Counted from the stretch's first letter, positions 18,843-27,589 are shown. The stretch is 36,839 bases of DNA from Methanomassiliicoccales archaeon RumEn M1 (GCA_001421185.1 LJKK01000066.1:1-36839); one strand, 5' to 3'. The notes: generated by a model not told the origin, from the letters alone. Program-made: numbers and translations.

Positions 18843-19400
18843 ATGGAAACGATTCAAGAGGATTTCATCAAGGTCGTCAACGGGGTCGACGTGAAGAAGC
18901 TCCAAGCGACCATCGACGCTATCAACGACGATCCAGACCTGGCAAGCTTCACCTTTCACACCGTGACCGAGTGGATCGACGGGGCACAGAACAAGACCCT
19001 CGTCGAGCGCCAGGCCTCTGAAGGCGATAGAGAACCGTTCATATTGAGGAGCGACGAGCCGGAGGTGCTCATGGGCAGCGGCACCGCACCGAACTCCATA
19101 GCGACATTGATGCAGGCCCTAGCTTCATGCCTCAGCGTCAGCATGGTCTACCATGCCGCTGCCAGAGATATTCAGATCGATAAGCTCACCATCCATATCG
19201 ATGGGGACATCGACCTGCATGGCTTCCTTGGCCTGTCATCAGAGGTCCGTCCGGGCTTCCAGGATATTCGAGTTACGGTGGACGTCCAGAGCCAGGCGCC
19301 GCGAGAGGATATCGAGGACCTGCTCCGCTACGCTCAAAGGGTGTCGCCGGTGGTCGACAGCCTGAGGAACCGCATCCCGGTCGAGATCTCGTTGGAGTGA
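18843..19400 (+). CDS. OsmC/Ohr-like protein lacking the second cysteine
   Basis: OsmC-family proteins reduce organic peroxides with two cysteines. The first is present (ALASCLSVSMVYHAAARD, Cys about 96). In place of the usual CPV motif the sequence reads RVSPVVDSLRNR, so the second cysteine is a serine (about 168). The protein may then act by a one-Cys route or do something else, as other OsmC branches do. There is an N-terminal helical extension of about 35 residues before the beta-sheet domain. The ATG at 18843 is preferred over a TTG 11 codons upstream. It converges with the NifX-like gene; the two stop codons abut within a perfect palindrome. Confidence 0.82.
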   Translation: METIQEDFIKVVNGVDVKKLQATIDAINDDPDLASFTFHTVTEWIDGAQNKTLVERQASEGDREPFILRSDEPEVLMGSGTAPNSIATLMQALASCLSVSMVYHAAARDIQIDKLTIHIDGDIDLHGFLGLSSEVRPGFQDIRVTVDVQSQAPREDIEDLLRYAQRVSPVVDSLRNRIPVEISLE

Positions 19401-19407
19401 TCACTCC
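19394..19407. repeat. 14-bp perfect palindrome at convergent stops
   Basis: The sequence ggagtgatcactcc is its own reverse complement and contains both the OsmC TGA (plus) and the NifX-like TGA (minus). It may only reflect the two stop codons meeting. Confidence 0.6.
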
Positions 19408-19766
19408 GGCGGGACGGTCCTGGCCGGGGTCTCGGCTGCCTTGCACTCAGGGTGCTTCTTGATGTATCTCTGAATGCTCGACCAGACAGTGCCCTCCTCG
19501 TCCTGTATCACTTTAATGTCGGCGGAGCGCAGCTTCTTGATCCCGTGCGGTCCAATGCCGCCCGTGAGCACGACCTGCGGGGCCAGCTTGACGACCGTCT
19601 CGGCGGCCATGATGCCTGCACCGACGCCCGCTTCCGGCGCCTCGTTGGGAAACGCCTCCCAGCTGCCGTCCTCTGTATCGTAGACCACGAAAAAGGCGGC
19701 GTGGCCGAAATCATCTGATACCAAGGCTTGCAGGTCCGGTTCATCTGCAGGAACAGCGATCTTCAT
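19401..19766 (-). CDS. NifX/NifB C-terminal-like (dinitrogenase Fe-Mo cofactor family) protein
   Basis: 121 residues with the RNase-H-like fold of the NifX/NafY/MTH1175 group, which carry Fe-S or FeMo-co-like clusters. It begins MKIAVPADEPDLQALVSDDFGHAAFF and has GVGAGIMAAETVVKLAPQ and LTGGIGPHGIKKL, all typical of the small stand-alone archaeal members. No nif genes are near. An Mrp-type Fe-S carrier ATPase gene lies 1 kb away on the same strand, which is a common association and hints at metal-cluster traffic. AGGAGA sits 6 nt before the ATG. The C-terminal tail from about residue 105 is not conserved. Confidence 0.85.
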   Translation of the reverse strand: MKIAVPADEPDLQALVSDDFGHAAFFVVYDTEDGSWEAFPNEAPEAGVGAGIMAAETVVKLAPQVVLTGGIGPHGIKKLRSADIKVIQDEEGTVWSSIQRYIKKHPECKAAETPARTVPPE

Positions 19767-19899
19767 GTCATTCTCCTGAACATGATATTGCTGGACTTAT
19801 GGTATAATGCTGTTGCCCTGAAGCCATCGGCCCACAAGGTCTAAAAACGCCCATGGAAGGATTATATTGCACCATCGACATCTCTGCCCCGACCCGATC

Positions 19900-20827
19900 A
19901 TGAGGTTAAGAGTAGACTTCAATCTTATCGCCACGGTTCTGGCCATAGTCGCGTTACTTGAGGGACTCGCCATTTTTGTAAACGCTCACCAGGTAACGCT
20001 TCACGGTTCTAGCTACTTCGACGGCTTCGCGAGAGGAACGATCTCTATTGCTGGCGTGCAACTGGCGATTTTGGGCGGGATAGCACTCCTGGCCCTCTGG
20101 CTACCTCGTGAGAAGATTCCTAACGATCACTTGAGGGCCTAACGGGCCTCGTGCCGGTGCTATGTGGGGTGGCGATAGTGATCGAGGGACTGCTCATATC
20201 ATACTTCGCCAATCCGATCACGATTTTGGATCTAGATATGGGGGTTCGGCGTGATTTCGTCGCGGCATTCGGGGTTCAGTTATTCTTCTTAGGAACGGGT
20301 CTGATATCTTCATGGATTTTCAAAGAACGCAACACCATGGGCGCGGTTATGAGCGTCATAGCCTTCATAGCAATAATGTCGATAGGACTTTGGTTGGCGA
20401 GCGTCGCAGAGCTTGTCGTTTGGACAGGTTTCAACGGATTCTATGGGCGGACGGTCTTCACTGCAGGGGCATTACTGATGGCGATAGGACTGATTGGTTT
20501 GTCGCTCAATTATCTTGAAGGGAAGGCAATCCTTGGCAAGTCAGTGTTCGGCATGCCGATATGGTCCGGGGGGATCGTTCTGTTAGGCGCTATGATCGCC
20601 CTTGGCGGCCTGGTTGGCCTAAGTATCGCCAATACTGTGATGTTCGCCACTCAGGGAGGCTTCTCTGGAACGCCGGTCGCCATGGCGATGTTCGGCATTT
20701 TGCCATCGGTATGATGACCTTCATCCCGCGATTCCTACTGGATAGAGGTAACACCATAGTCGGTCAAAGGGCCCTTTCGGTGGGATTCTTCCTCGTGGTT
20801 TTGTTCCCCTTTGCCTTGCTAGTTTAA
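19900..20827 (+). CDS. Membrane protein of four tandem 2-TM repeats, broken by two 1-nt frameshifts
   Basis: Three frames in a row read as one membrane protein. Piece 1 (19900-20142) and piece 2 (from about 20124 to 20714) each contain a pair of helices in the same arrangement: LLEGLAIFVNAHQVTL...AGVQLAILGGIALLALWL and VIEGLLISYFANPITI...FGVQLFFLGTGLISSWIF. Two further helix pairs follow, then a last helix in piece 3 (to 20827). One extra A near 20121 and one extra T in the T4 run at 20698-20701 restore a 309-residue protein (joins read PKRSLEGLTG and FGIFAIGMMTF). The total length is then a multiple of three. It has about 9 helices. Family not recognised. ATG 19900 is preferred to a TTG-like or ATG start at 19867. 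Confidence 0.6.
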
Positions 20828-20843
20828 AAAGGAGGTGACCGCC

Positions 20844-21694
20844 TCACTCCTTTTCCTTCTTCCCTTCCTTTGTCTTCAGGGCTTCGACGATCTTCTCCAC
20901 GATGCTGTCGAAGGCCTTGGCCGAAGGAGAGTCAGGCGCTGCGGCTACGATAGGCATGCCCTCGTCACCGGCACTGACGACCTCTGGGTCGATCGGGACG
21001 CGGCCGAGGAACGGGACGTTCAGTTCCCTTGCGGCCTTCTCGCCACCTCCGAGCTTGAACAGGTCGATCTCCTCGCCGCAGTGAGGGCAGGCCAGCCCGG
21101 CCATGTTCTCGACGATTCCCAGCACTGGAACGTGAAGGTTCTCAGAGAACACCACGGTCTTGCGTGAGTCGAGAAGAGCAACGTCCTGCGGGGTCGTTAC
21201 AATTATGGACCCATCAGCCTTGGGGATCAACTGGGCGATGGTCAGCGGCTCGTCGCCCGTGCCCGGTGGCAGGTCGACGATCAGGTAGTCGAGGTCGCCC
21301 CAGTACACGTCCTCGATGAACTTCCTCAGTGCGCCCATCTTCATCGGTCCGCGCCACACGATCGGCTGGTCGCGGTCGGGGCTGAGGAACGCCATGCTCA
21401 TGACCTTGAGGTGAGGCGGCACGAACGCAGGTAGATGCCATTGTCATCGGCCTCGAGGGACACGTCCTCGAGCTTGAGCATCTTGGGGATGTTTGGCCCG
21501 TGGATGTCGCCGTCTAGAATGCCGACCTCGTAGCCGCGCATGGAGAGGCCCACTGCCAGGTTGACGGTCACAGTACTCTTCCCCACGCCGCCCTTTCCGG
21601 ACATGACGATGATGGTATGCTTGATCTTGGACAGCCTGCGGATGAGCCTGACGTCCTCCTGCTTGGCCGTTATGACATTGATATCTCCCTGCAT
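20844..21694 (-). CDS. Mrp/NBP35-type Fe-S cluster carrier ATPase, split by a 1-nt frameshift
   Basis: P-loop ATPase of the MinD/Mrp group that delivers Fe-S clusters. It has the deviant Walker A GKGGVGKS near residues 33-40, [26 protein letters not shown], and the cluster-binding CPHC ([10 protein letters not shown]) in the C-terminal third. The N-terminal frame ends in unrelated residues after GIYLR, and the C-terminal frame begins [12 protein letters not shown]. One extra T (minus strand) at 21424-21425 gives [16 protein letters not shown], the family's usual sequence, and a 283-residue protein. This is a core gene, so a sequencing error is the likeliest cause. AGGTG lies before the ATG at 21694. 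Confidence 0.9.
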
Positions 21695-21731
21695 TGTCTA
21701 GCACCTATGGCCGAAGATATCATCACATTTG

Positions 21732-21740
21732 CTATAAAAA
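21732..21740. promoter_or_regulatory. Shared AT-rich TATA-like box between Mrp and SHOCT genes
   Basis: CTATAAAAA on the plus strand lies 25-30 nt before the GTG at 21766; its complement TTTTTATAG lies about 38 nt before the Mrp ATG. It could serve either direction. Confidence 0.5.
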
Positions 21741-21765
21741 CGGGATGATTGGCAACAGGTAATGC

Positions 21766-22335
21766 GTGGCCGTGGGATCGATACTTTCGATATTATTGAG
21801 ACAACAAGTTAATAATAGTCACAACAGCGATGCCGTCGCAGATCCCATGTTCTTCGATAGGAAAGCTGCCTTTTGGGTGACCTCCACCCTCCTAGTGTGC
21901 ATGTTCGTGATATTCGTCATACTGGCCGTACTGGTGACGCCTGAGCCATCCCTCGATTATAAGGACATCACTCCTGGGTCCGACAACGAGTACCTGGTCG
22001 ACGCGATCCAAGACCTCAACAACATGGTGTGGTGGATGACCGTGAGCTTCATCATGCTGCCCATCATGCTCCTCCTGCTCTTCCTAGCAATATTCTTCCT
22101 CTTCACCTCGAAGGAAGAGGGCGTACCAAAGCCATCGGCCTCAGCGGGTGTCAGCTTCCTCGGCCCCCGAGAGGAAGCGAAACCCGCTCCTGAAGTTAAG
22201 GAGCAGCCGTCTGGTGACCATTCGAACCAGCAGGTCGATCCCAGCGACGCTCTCGATCTACGCTACGCAAGAGGCGAGGTGACACGCGAGCAGTATCTGG
22301 AACTACAGAAGGAGCTGAAGAAGGCAAGGCTCTGA
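21766..22335 (+). CDS. Membrane protein with C-terminal SHOCT domain
   Basis: 189 residues. Two strong TM helices (about 37-60 and 88-113) are separated by an exposed loop of about 28 residues. A Pro/Glu-rich linker follows, and then a SHOCT domain at the very end, DALDLRYARGEVTREQYLEL, about residues 163-182. SHOCT domains are short oligomerisation or interaction modules found at the ends of many membrane proteins. The start is uncertain: GTG 21766 fits the TATA box at leaderless distance, while ATG 21847 would remove 27 poorly conserved residues. Function unknown. Confidence 0.75.
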   Translation: MAVGSILSILLRQQVNNSHNSDAVADPMFFDRKAAFWVTSTLLVCMFVIFVILAVLVTPEPSLDYKDITPGSDNEYLVDAIQDLNNMVWWMTVSFIMLPIMLLLLFLAIFFLFTSKEEGVPKPSASAGVSFLGPREEAKPAPEVKEQPSGDHSNQQVDPSDALDLRYARGEVTREQYLELQKELKKARL

Positions 22336-22740
22336 CTCCATCTCGCCATCGAAGGGCATGAGCGCCCGACATGCTGGCCGCTGAAGAAATCCATAAAAGG
22401 AGTGAACTCTCTCGACAGTGGTTTCGATCCCATACTCATCATCCCGCTGGCGCTGATGTCGTTCTTAGCTCTAACGGCAGCATGTCCAGCCCTGATGTGG
22501 TAGGTCACCGAATGTTCGGGATCTTGAACAATGTCGTATGGCTAGCTGCCCACTCATGATTGCTCTTGCGGTGGTCTCAGCATCATAACCATCGCATAGC
22601 AAGCGATAGGGACAGTGGATCATTTGTGCCGATAATAGGTGAAGGCCGTTCTCTCTGAGCTCGGAGATTGCTGTTCTATATTATATGATTCGGTCGATGA
22701 TAGATGGCGGATAATGTGAGCATACGAGAGGGCATGAAAA
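22336..22740. other. Intergenic region before WecB with possible tiny ORF
   Basis: About 400 nt. A GTG at 22402 opens a 33-codon frame ending at 22503 that reads a single hydrophobic helix (DPILIIPLALMSFLALTAAC). It might be a micro-membrane protein but has no supporting homolog known to me. Otherwise no gene. The WecB promoter lies at the right end. Confidence 0.4.
22676..22688 (+). promoter_or_regulatory. TATA box for WecB
   Basis: CTATATTATATGA, followed by a GAGAGGG ribosome site at 22726-22732, 8 nt before the ATG at 22741. Confidence 0.5.
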
Positions 22741-23862
22741 ATGGACGATGGCGGAGTCATCGGTAAAATGTTACATATGTCTCCAGCTATCCCGAGCAAG
22801 ATGAAGCTCGGCATCGTCCTCGGCACAAGGCCGGAGATTATCAAAATGGCGCCGGTCGTCCGGGAGTGTCAGAGGCGCCGGATGGATTTCTTCGTATTGC
22901 ACACCGGACAGCACTACTCATATTCGATGGATAAGGTATTCTTCAACGACCTTGAGCTGCCGGGGGCTGAGCACAATCTAGAGGTTGGCTCCGGGACGCA
23001 TGGTGTCCAAACAGGCAAGATCCTATCTGGTACGGAGAAGGTGTTCATGGACGAGCGTCCGAATGTCGTTCTGGTACAGGGAGATACGAACACGGTCATG
23101 GCCGCTGCGCTGTCGGCGACGAAGCTGGGCATCAAGGTGGGGCATGTCGAGGCAGGCCTGCGCTCCTTTGACCGAAGCATGCCGGAGGAGATCAATCGCA
23201 TCATAGCGGACCACATCTCCGACTATCTGTTCGCGCCGACCGAGGCATCCCGTCGGTATCTGGCAGATGAAGGCATCACCAATGGCGTGTTCGTGACGGG
23301 AAACACCATCGTGGACGCCGTATTCCAGGCCAAGGACATTGCCGCCAGAAGATCCAACGTTCTGAACGACCTTGGACTGCGTCCAAAGGATTACATCCTT
23401 GCCACCGCCCACCGGGCTGAGAACGTTGACAACCGAACTAGGTTGGAAGGTATGATCGAGGGCATGCGCAAGGCTGGCGACGAACTCGGCATGGAGGTCC
23501 TGTTCCCAATGCATCCTCGGACCGTGGGACGGGTCAAGGAGTTTGACCTATCGCTCGATGGCATCCGGGTCATCGAGCCGGTCGGGTTCCTCGATTTCCT
23601 CAGTCTCGAGTCGAATGCCGGACTGATACTCTCGGACTCAGGCGGCGTCCAGGAGGAGGCTTGCATTTTGGGTATTCCATGCGTCACGCTCCGCGATAAT
23701 ACGGAAAGACCGGAAACGATCGAGGTCGGCGCGAACATGCTCGCCGGCGCTGAGCCGCAGAAGATACTCTCGGCGGCAAAGGCGATGGCCGGCCGTCAGG
23801 GGTGGGAGAACCCCTTTGGGGACGGGACCGCGTCGAGGCAGATATTGGACGCTATCATCTAA
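22741..23862 (+). CDS. wecB: UDP-N-acetylglucosamine 2-epimerase (non-hydrolysing)
   Basis: Interconverts UDP-GlcNAc and UDP-ManNAc in the cytoplasm, supplying ManNAc units for surface glycans. Family landmarks in order: LGTRPEIIKMAPV, LHTGQHYSYSMD, VQGDTNTVMA, VGHVEAGLRSFDR, MPEEINRIIADH, GNTIVDAV, ATAHRAEN, DSGGVQEEA, TLRDNTERPETIEVG and NPFGDGTASRQI. The ATG at 22741 is supported by a good GAGAGGG site and adds 20 residues before the usual start MKLGIVLG; ATG 22801 is the alternative. Its stop overlaps that of the convergent DUF1616 gene by 4 nt. No UDP-ManNAc dehydrogenase was seen, so the product may be used as UDP-ManNAc itself or feed the neu genes elsewhere. Confidence 0.93.
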   Translation: MDDGGVIGKMLHMSPAIPSKMKLGIVLGTRPEIIKMAPVVRECQRRRMDFFVLHTGQHYSYSMDKVFFNDLELPGAEHNLEVGSGTHGVQTGKILSGTEKVFMDERPNVVLVQGDTNTVMAAALSATKLGIKVGHVEAGLRSFDRSMPEEINRIIADHISDYLFAPTEASRRYLADEGITNGVFVTGNTIVDAVFQAKDIAARRSNVLNDLGLRPKDYILATAHRAENVDNRTRLEGMIEGMRKAGDELGMEVLFPMHPRTVGRVKEFDLSLDGIRVIEPVGFLDFLSLESNAGLILSDSGGVQEEACILGIPCVTLRDNTERPETIEVGANMLAGAEPQKILSAAKAMAGRQGWENPFGDGTASRQILDAII

Positions 23863-24860
23863 GCTGTCACGTTCAGGTTCAGGTTGAGCGTGTAGGCATT
23901 GCGGTCCCCGATGATCGACAGGAACCTGATCTCTGCTGACGTTCCAGCGTAATCGACATATTGCGTTCCACTGTACGGAGCATATGGAACCCCGTCTTCG
24001 AGGAGGACGAACCATAGTTTGAAGTTCCCGCTGACCGGCGCAGAGAAGGTATAGTTCGTCTCCCACTGCGCGGTCCAATCATTCTCCAGATCGACCGGCG
24101 CATGCTCAAGGGTGACGTTGAAATCGTCCATGTAGATGAGCCGATGGACCGTCGTGGTGTTGTCAGCATAAGTATAGTTCACTAACCAGACCTCGACAGT
24201 GTAGTTTATGGTTCGATAGTTGTGATTGGCGATGCCGACGAAGACAGAGGCATCTTGGCCGACGGTGAGGTTGTTCGGATAGCCTGTTGCCTTGCCGCCC
24301 GGACCAAGTATGTAAAATTCTGAAAAAGCCTCGCCCTGTCGCGGTACGGCGATGACATAGATGAGCGCGATGACCGATGAGAGGATGGCTATCACTAGGA
24401 TTATCGACAGTGCACGGTCGAGCTTGGTTCCCTGGTTGAACTCCTGCTTCGCCATGGCGGTGACAGTAGCCAGCTTGAAAGGGAGGAACGGCTCGACTGA
24501 TGTACTTCTTCTCCACATCCCTGTCAGGCTGAACGCGACGTTGAACACGATGAGCGACCATAGTATGGGGTCGAGGCGGATTCCGAACGGCGTGTAGTTC
24601 AAGCCGAACCCGATGAGCGGCACGACGGCGATGCTCAGTCCGAAGGATAGCGCGATCCTCTCGATGAGGTCAAGTGATTTTTTCTCTGGAAAGAGCGTCG
24701 CGATCAATGCGTATCCGGGGAAGAACAGTATGAACGGCAGGCCAAGGACGATCCGCCCGGAAAATTCTGGCACGATATAGATGAACAGTGCAAGTACCAG
24801 GGAAAGGAGAATGATTAAAGTGAGGTCCCAGGACCTTCTAGCCTCAGCTCTCGCGTCCAT
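23859..24860 (-). CDS. DUF1616 membrane protein (second copy)
   Basis: 333 residues, intact. N-terminal helices begin at SWDLTLIILLSLVLALFIYI, then LGLPFILFFPGYALIATLFP and DLIERIALSFGLSIAV, the family core. A further helix near residues 150-170 is followed by an outside domain with FYILGPGGKATGYPNNLTVG and several N-x-S/T sites, suggesting exposure and possible N-glycosylation. It lies in a glycan locus like the first copy at 14644-15626. Known only as an archaeal family of unknown function; a role in surface-polymer export or modification is inference. Confidence 0.88.
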   Translation of the reverse strand: MDARAEARRSWDLTLIILLSLVLALFIYIVPEFSGRIVLGLPFILFFPGYALIATLFPEKKSLDLIERIALSFGLSIAVVPLIGFGLNYTPFGIRLDPILWSLIVFNVAFSLTGMWRRSTSVEPFLPFKLATVTAMAKQEFNQGTKLDRALSIILVIAILSSVIALIYVIAVPRQGEAFSEFYILGPGGKATGYPNNLTVGQDASVFVGIANHNYRTINYTVEVWLVNYTYADNTTTVHRLIYMDDFNVTLEHAPVDLENDWTAQWETNYTFSAPVSGNFKLWFVLLEDGVPYAPYSGTQYVDYAGTSAEIRFLSIIGDRNAYTLNLNLNVTA

Positions 24861-24887
24861 CTTCAGTCCTTGGCGAGATTGTCCACC

Positions 24888-24897
24888 ATATATATGA
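24888..24897 (-). promoter_or_regulatory. TATA box for second DUF1616
   Basis: The minus strand reads TCATATATAT about 27 nt before the ATG at 24860, as expected for a leaderless archaeal transcript. Confidence 0.5.
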
Positions 24898-25073
24898 TTT
24901 ACCGCTTCTGATCTACATGATGAATTGTTCTGCAGTCTGGCATACTGTCATACTAGCTGGACATAAGTCGGCACTCATCTTTCTGCAGAATGGCTCATGG
25001 GTTTTTGGGGAATCTAGCACATCCACAGCTAGCTCGACTAGTTCATCGAAAAGCCGAAACGCTCACCGGGATA

Positions 25074-25081
25074 CTTTTTAA
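25074..25081 (+). promoter_or_regulatory. TATA box for CPBP protease
   Basis: CTTTTTAA about 25-28 nt before the ATG at 25106, again at leaderless spacing. Confidence 0.45.
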
Positions 25082-25105
25082 TGTGAACTGGGCCATGCCG
25101 CGGCG

Positions 25106-25942
25106 ATGGACGTTCGGTTCAAGCGGGAAAGCATTCAGTTGCCAGCAGCCCTGTCGATCATCATACCGTTTGGGATGATCGCCATCGGAGAGGCGCTGCT
25201 GTTCAATGGCAATCTCGAGGGAAGCGCTGCCGCTCACGCTCTCAACATCCTGCTGAGCATCCTAATACCTATATTGTTAAAACAGAACCCGCTCATATGG
25301 CAAGCATTCTCTCTTGTTTCCTTAATGCGCGTTTTAAACCTAGCTATGCCAACCTTCCACGAGCTCACCTTGCTGTGGATGCCATTGATCTATGGGCCGA
25401 TATTGTTGGTAGGGTTCCTGATGGTCCGCGACGAGACGAAAAGGCCGCTGGAATATGTTTACGACCTCGCTCGCTTCTTCAGGATGTCGCCCTCTGCAAC
25501 GGGCTGGAAGCTTTACTACCTGCCGTTCGCGCTAATTGTCGCAGTGGTCGCGGCTAACATCGAATTCATAGTACTTAGCCAGACGATTACGGACCTGAGA
25601 CTCATCCCTGAGCTCAGTCCAGAGTACCTTGCCCTTCTCATGATGGTGATGGTTTTCTTTGTCGGCCTAGGCGAGGAAGTAGTGTTCCGATACATCCTAC
25701 AAACTCGTCTGCAGGCGATGGTAGGCATCGGCGCATCACTGATCATCACATCCCTGACGTTCGCGTTCATGCACTCTGGATACACCTCCCTCATCTACAT
25801 GGCCTATGTGTTCGGCATATCCATGATCTTGGGCCTACTGTACGATAGAACAAAGAGCCTTGCCCTAGTGGCGCTCATCCACGGCATGTTGAACTTCTTC
25901 CTGTTCTCGTTCCTACCGTTCGGTCAGCTTTTGCTGTTCTGA
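25106..25942 (+). CDS. CPBP (CAAX/Abi) family intramembrane metalloprotease
   Basis: 278 residues and about 8 TM helices. The catalytic motifs are in order: GLGEEVVFRYIL (EExxxR near residue 190), FAFMHSG (FxxxH near 220), and IHGMLNFF (HxxxN/B near 257). These are the Glu and His residues that hold the metal and water in this family. Members cleave prenylated or other membrane substrates, or act in immunity and protein secretion; which applies here is unknown. Monocistronic with its own TATA box, within the glycan locus. The ATG at 25106 agrees with the promoter spacing. Confidence 0.85.
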   Translation: MDVRFKRESIQLPAALSIIIPFGMIAIGEALLFNGNLEGSAAAHALNILLSILIPILLKQNPLIWQAFSLVSLMRVLNLAMPTFHELTLLWMPLIYGPILLVGFLMVRDETKRPLEYVYDLARFFRMSPSATGWKLYYLPFALIVAVVAANIEFIVLSQTITDLRLIPELSPEYLALLMMVMVFFVGLGEEVVFRYILQTRLQAMVGIGASLIITSLTFAFMHSGYTSLIYMAYVFGISMILGLLYDRTKSLALVALIHGMLNFFLFSFLPFGQLLLF

Positions 25943-25991
25943 GTCGTTCGAACGAGAGCATTATCTTTCTCCCCAATTGTATAGCAACTAA

Positions 25992-25999
25992 CTTATATC
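25992..25999 (+). promoter_or_regulatory. TATA box for the 83-aa membrane protein
   Basis: CTTATATC lies 21-29 nt before the ATG at 26021, leaderless spacing. Confidence 0.5.
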
Positions 26000-26020
26000 A
26001 CATCAGGCTTTCAATAAATT

Positions 26021-26272
26021 ATGCTGTCGAGCATAGTATCATCAGCAGCATCGACTACTGCCGCCTCATCTGCAATTACGATGTCGACAGCCATAGGTGT
26101 CGGAGTTGGCGGCGCGTTTGTCGCCATTGTTCTGATACTCCTTCTGTCATCGAAGGAGCTGATCTCTTCGACCGCTCTCGACTCTCCCAAGGTCCGTAAG
26201 ATGCTTAACTTTGCCATCATTCCGTTGCTGGCAGTATTTGTGCTCAACGTGACATTCATGTTGTTCATGTGA
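26021..26272 (+). CDS. Small 2-TM membrane protein
   Basis: 83 residues. A Ser/Ala/Thr-rich N-terminus (about 20 residues) is followed by one Gly-rich TM helix (about 23-43), a short polar segment (SSKELISSTALDSPKVRK) and a second helix to the C-terminus. It resembles small proteins of unknown function common in archaeal genomes, but no family was recognised. It has its own TATA box at leaderless distance, which supports it as a real gene. Confidence 0.65.
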   Translation: MLSSIVSSAASTTAASSAITMSTAIGVGVGGAFVAIVLILLLSSKELISSTALDSPKVRKMLNFAIIPLLAVFVLNVTFMLFM

Positions 26273-26380
26273 ACGACGTAATAAATTATTTTCTTATTAT
26301 ATTAATTATAACAATCTAGTTAATTTAGATCACCATGAATGGTTGTTTATTGGTTATTCTCATATTGGAGAATTAGCTAG

Positions 26381-26390
26381 CTATAATTAA
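26381..26390 (+). promoter_or_regulatory. TATA box for polyprenyl-phosphate glycosyltransferase
   Basis: CTATAATTAA, 25-34 nt before the ATG at 26415. Confidence 0.5.
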
Positions 26391-26414
26391 AACCTGAATA
26401 AGAATGGTCAATCA

Positions 26415-27428
26415 ATGGCGATCGAAAGTGGGGAATTAGTTCAGACCATCGGGGAATATGAAGGGATTTCGAGAGAGACACAATTGGATGTCGACTCAGT
26501 CTCTAATACTCTCGTTAATCATATATTGTCCTCCCCAAGCGGCCCTAAGATTGCCATCTTGATACCCGCATTCAATGAAGAATTAACAATCGGTTCAGTA
26601 GTACTTCAGGCACGAAGGTACGCCCACCATGTTCTGGTCATAAATGATGGCTCTGCTGATAAGACCTCTGAGGTGGCCCGTATGGCAGGTGCAGAAGTTA
26701 TCGACCATCATATCAATGGGGGAAAAGCCTCTGCATTGAGTGCTGGTTTCAATGAACTCAAAAAGAGGAACTACGACATCATCGTAATGATGGATGGCGA
26801 CGGGCAACACCTGGTGCAGGACATTGGTGCATTGATCGCCCCGATAATCGATGACGAGTCTGACCTTGTGATCGGCTCTCGCTTCATGAAGAAGGATAAT
26901 TCAATTCCTTTATATCGCCAGATTGGACAGAGGATTCTCAATCGCGCCACCAATGTCGGTTCATCCAAGAGGATCACGGACACACAATCGGGGTTCAGAG
27001 CATTAAATAAAAAAGCGTTGCAAAATATGAACTTTCAATCGAGCGGCTATGCGGTTGAACAAGACATGATTCTGCACTGCTCTGAGCAAGGTCTGCGTAT
27101 CAGTGAGACTCCAATTTCGGTGCGATACGATGTGCCCAATGGGCACAAGCAAGGTTCCCTGAGCATGGGCATGGGTTTGCTCAACAATGTCGTGGCGACG
27201 ATCGGATATAAACGACCATTGTTGCTCTTCGGCGTTCCGGGGGCCCTTCTCTGTGCAATTGGCCTTGTTATCGGCATTCTGACTATTCTCGATATTTATT
27301 TTATCGGCTCATGGCTAATGCAAAGTTTGATGGCCGGCTTCATGGTCATGGTTGGCTCGACCCTAGCTGTTTCAGGATTATCGCTTAATTCCTTATCCAT
27401 GCTCATGCGTACGAACATGTCCAAATGA
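26415..27428 (+). CDS. GT2 polyprenyl-phosphate sugar transferase (DPM/AglJ-like)
   Basis: Adds a sugar to a polyprenyl-phosphate carrier, the opening step in many archaeal glycan pathways. After about 44 unconserved residues the GT-A domain shows AILIPAFNEE near 47-56, VINDGSADKT, and the metal-binding MDGDGQH near 126-132, followed by GSRFMKKDN and DTQSGFRAL. Two C-terminal TM helices (about 260-325) anchor it, as in this subfamily. Length 337 aa. It has its own promoter, and the following sugar-epimerase genes may supply its substrate. Which sugar is moved is unknown. Confidence 0.88.
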   Translation: MAIESGELVQTIGEYEGISRETQLDVDSVSNTLVNHILSSPSGPKIAILIPAFNEELTIGSVVLQARRYAHHVLVINDGSADKTSEVARMAGAEVIDHHINGGKASALSAGFNELKKRNYDIIVMMDGDGQHLVQDIGALIAPIIDDESDLVIGSRFMKKDNSIPLYRQIGQRILNRATNVGSSKRITDTQSGFRALNKKALQNMNFQSSGYAVEQDMILHCSEQGLRISETPISVRYDVPNGHKQGSLSMGMGLLNNVVATIGYKRPLLLFGVPGALLCAIGLVIGILTILDIYFIGSWLMQSLMAGFMVMVGSTLAVSGLSLNSLSMLMRTNMSK

Positions 27429-27575
27429 GTCATCGATTTACCGGTAACACTTCGTTGACCCAAGGCGGGCGGGTGAAATGGTAATTTGGACTCCCATCGC
27501 CCATTTGTTGTTCCATTTCTGAACCGTAGCTCTTCATTCCAAAACTCATTATCTAGATGTGTAATCATAAAGATA

Positions 27576-27589
27576 AACATATTAATATC
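27576..27589 (+). promoter_or_regulatory. TATA box for sugar epimerase operon
   Basis: AACATATTAATATC with an AGGTAGGT ribosome site at 27603-27610, before the ATG at 27618. Confidence 0.5.

Noticed and set aside
22402-22503. 33-codon hydrophobic micro-ORF
   Set aside because: It has a possible helix but only a GTG start and no ribosome site or family support; kept only as a note in the intergenic entry.
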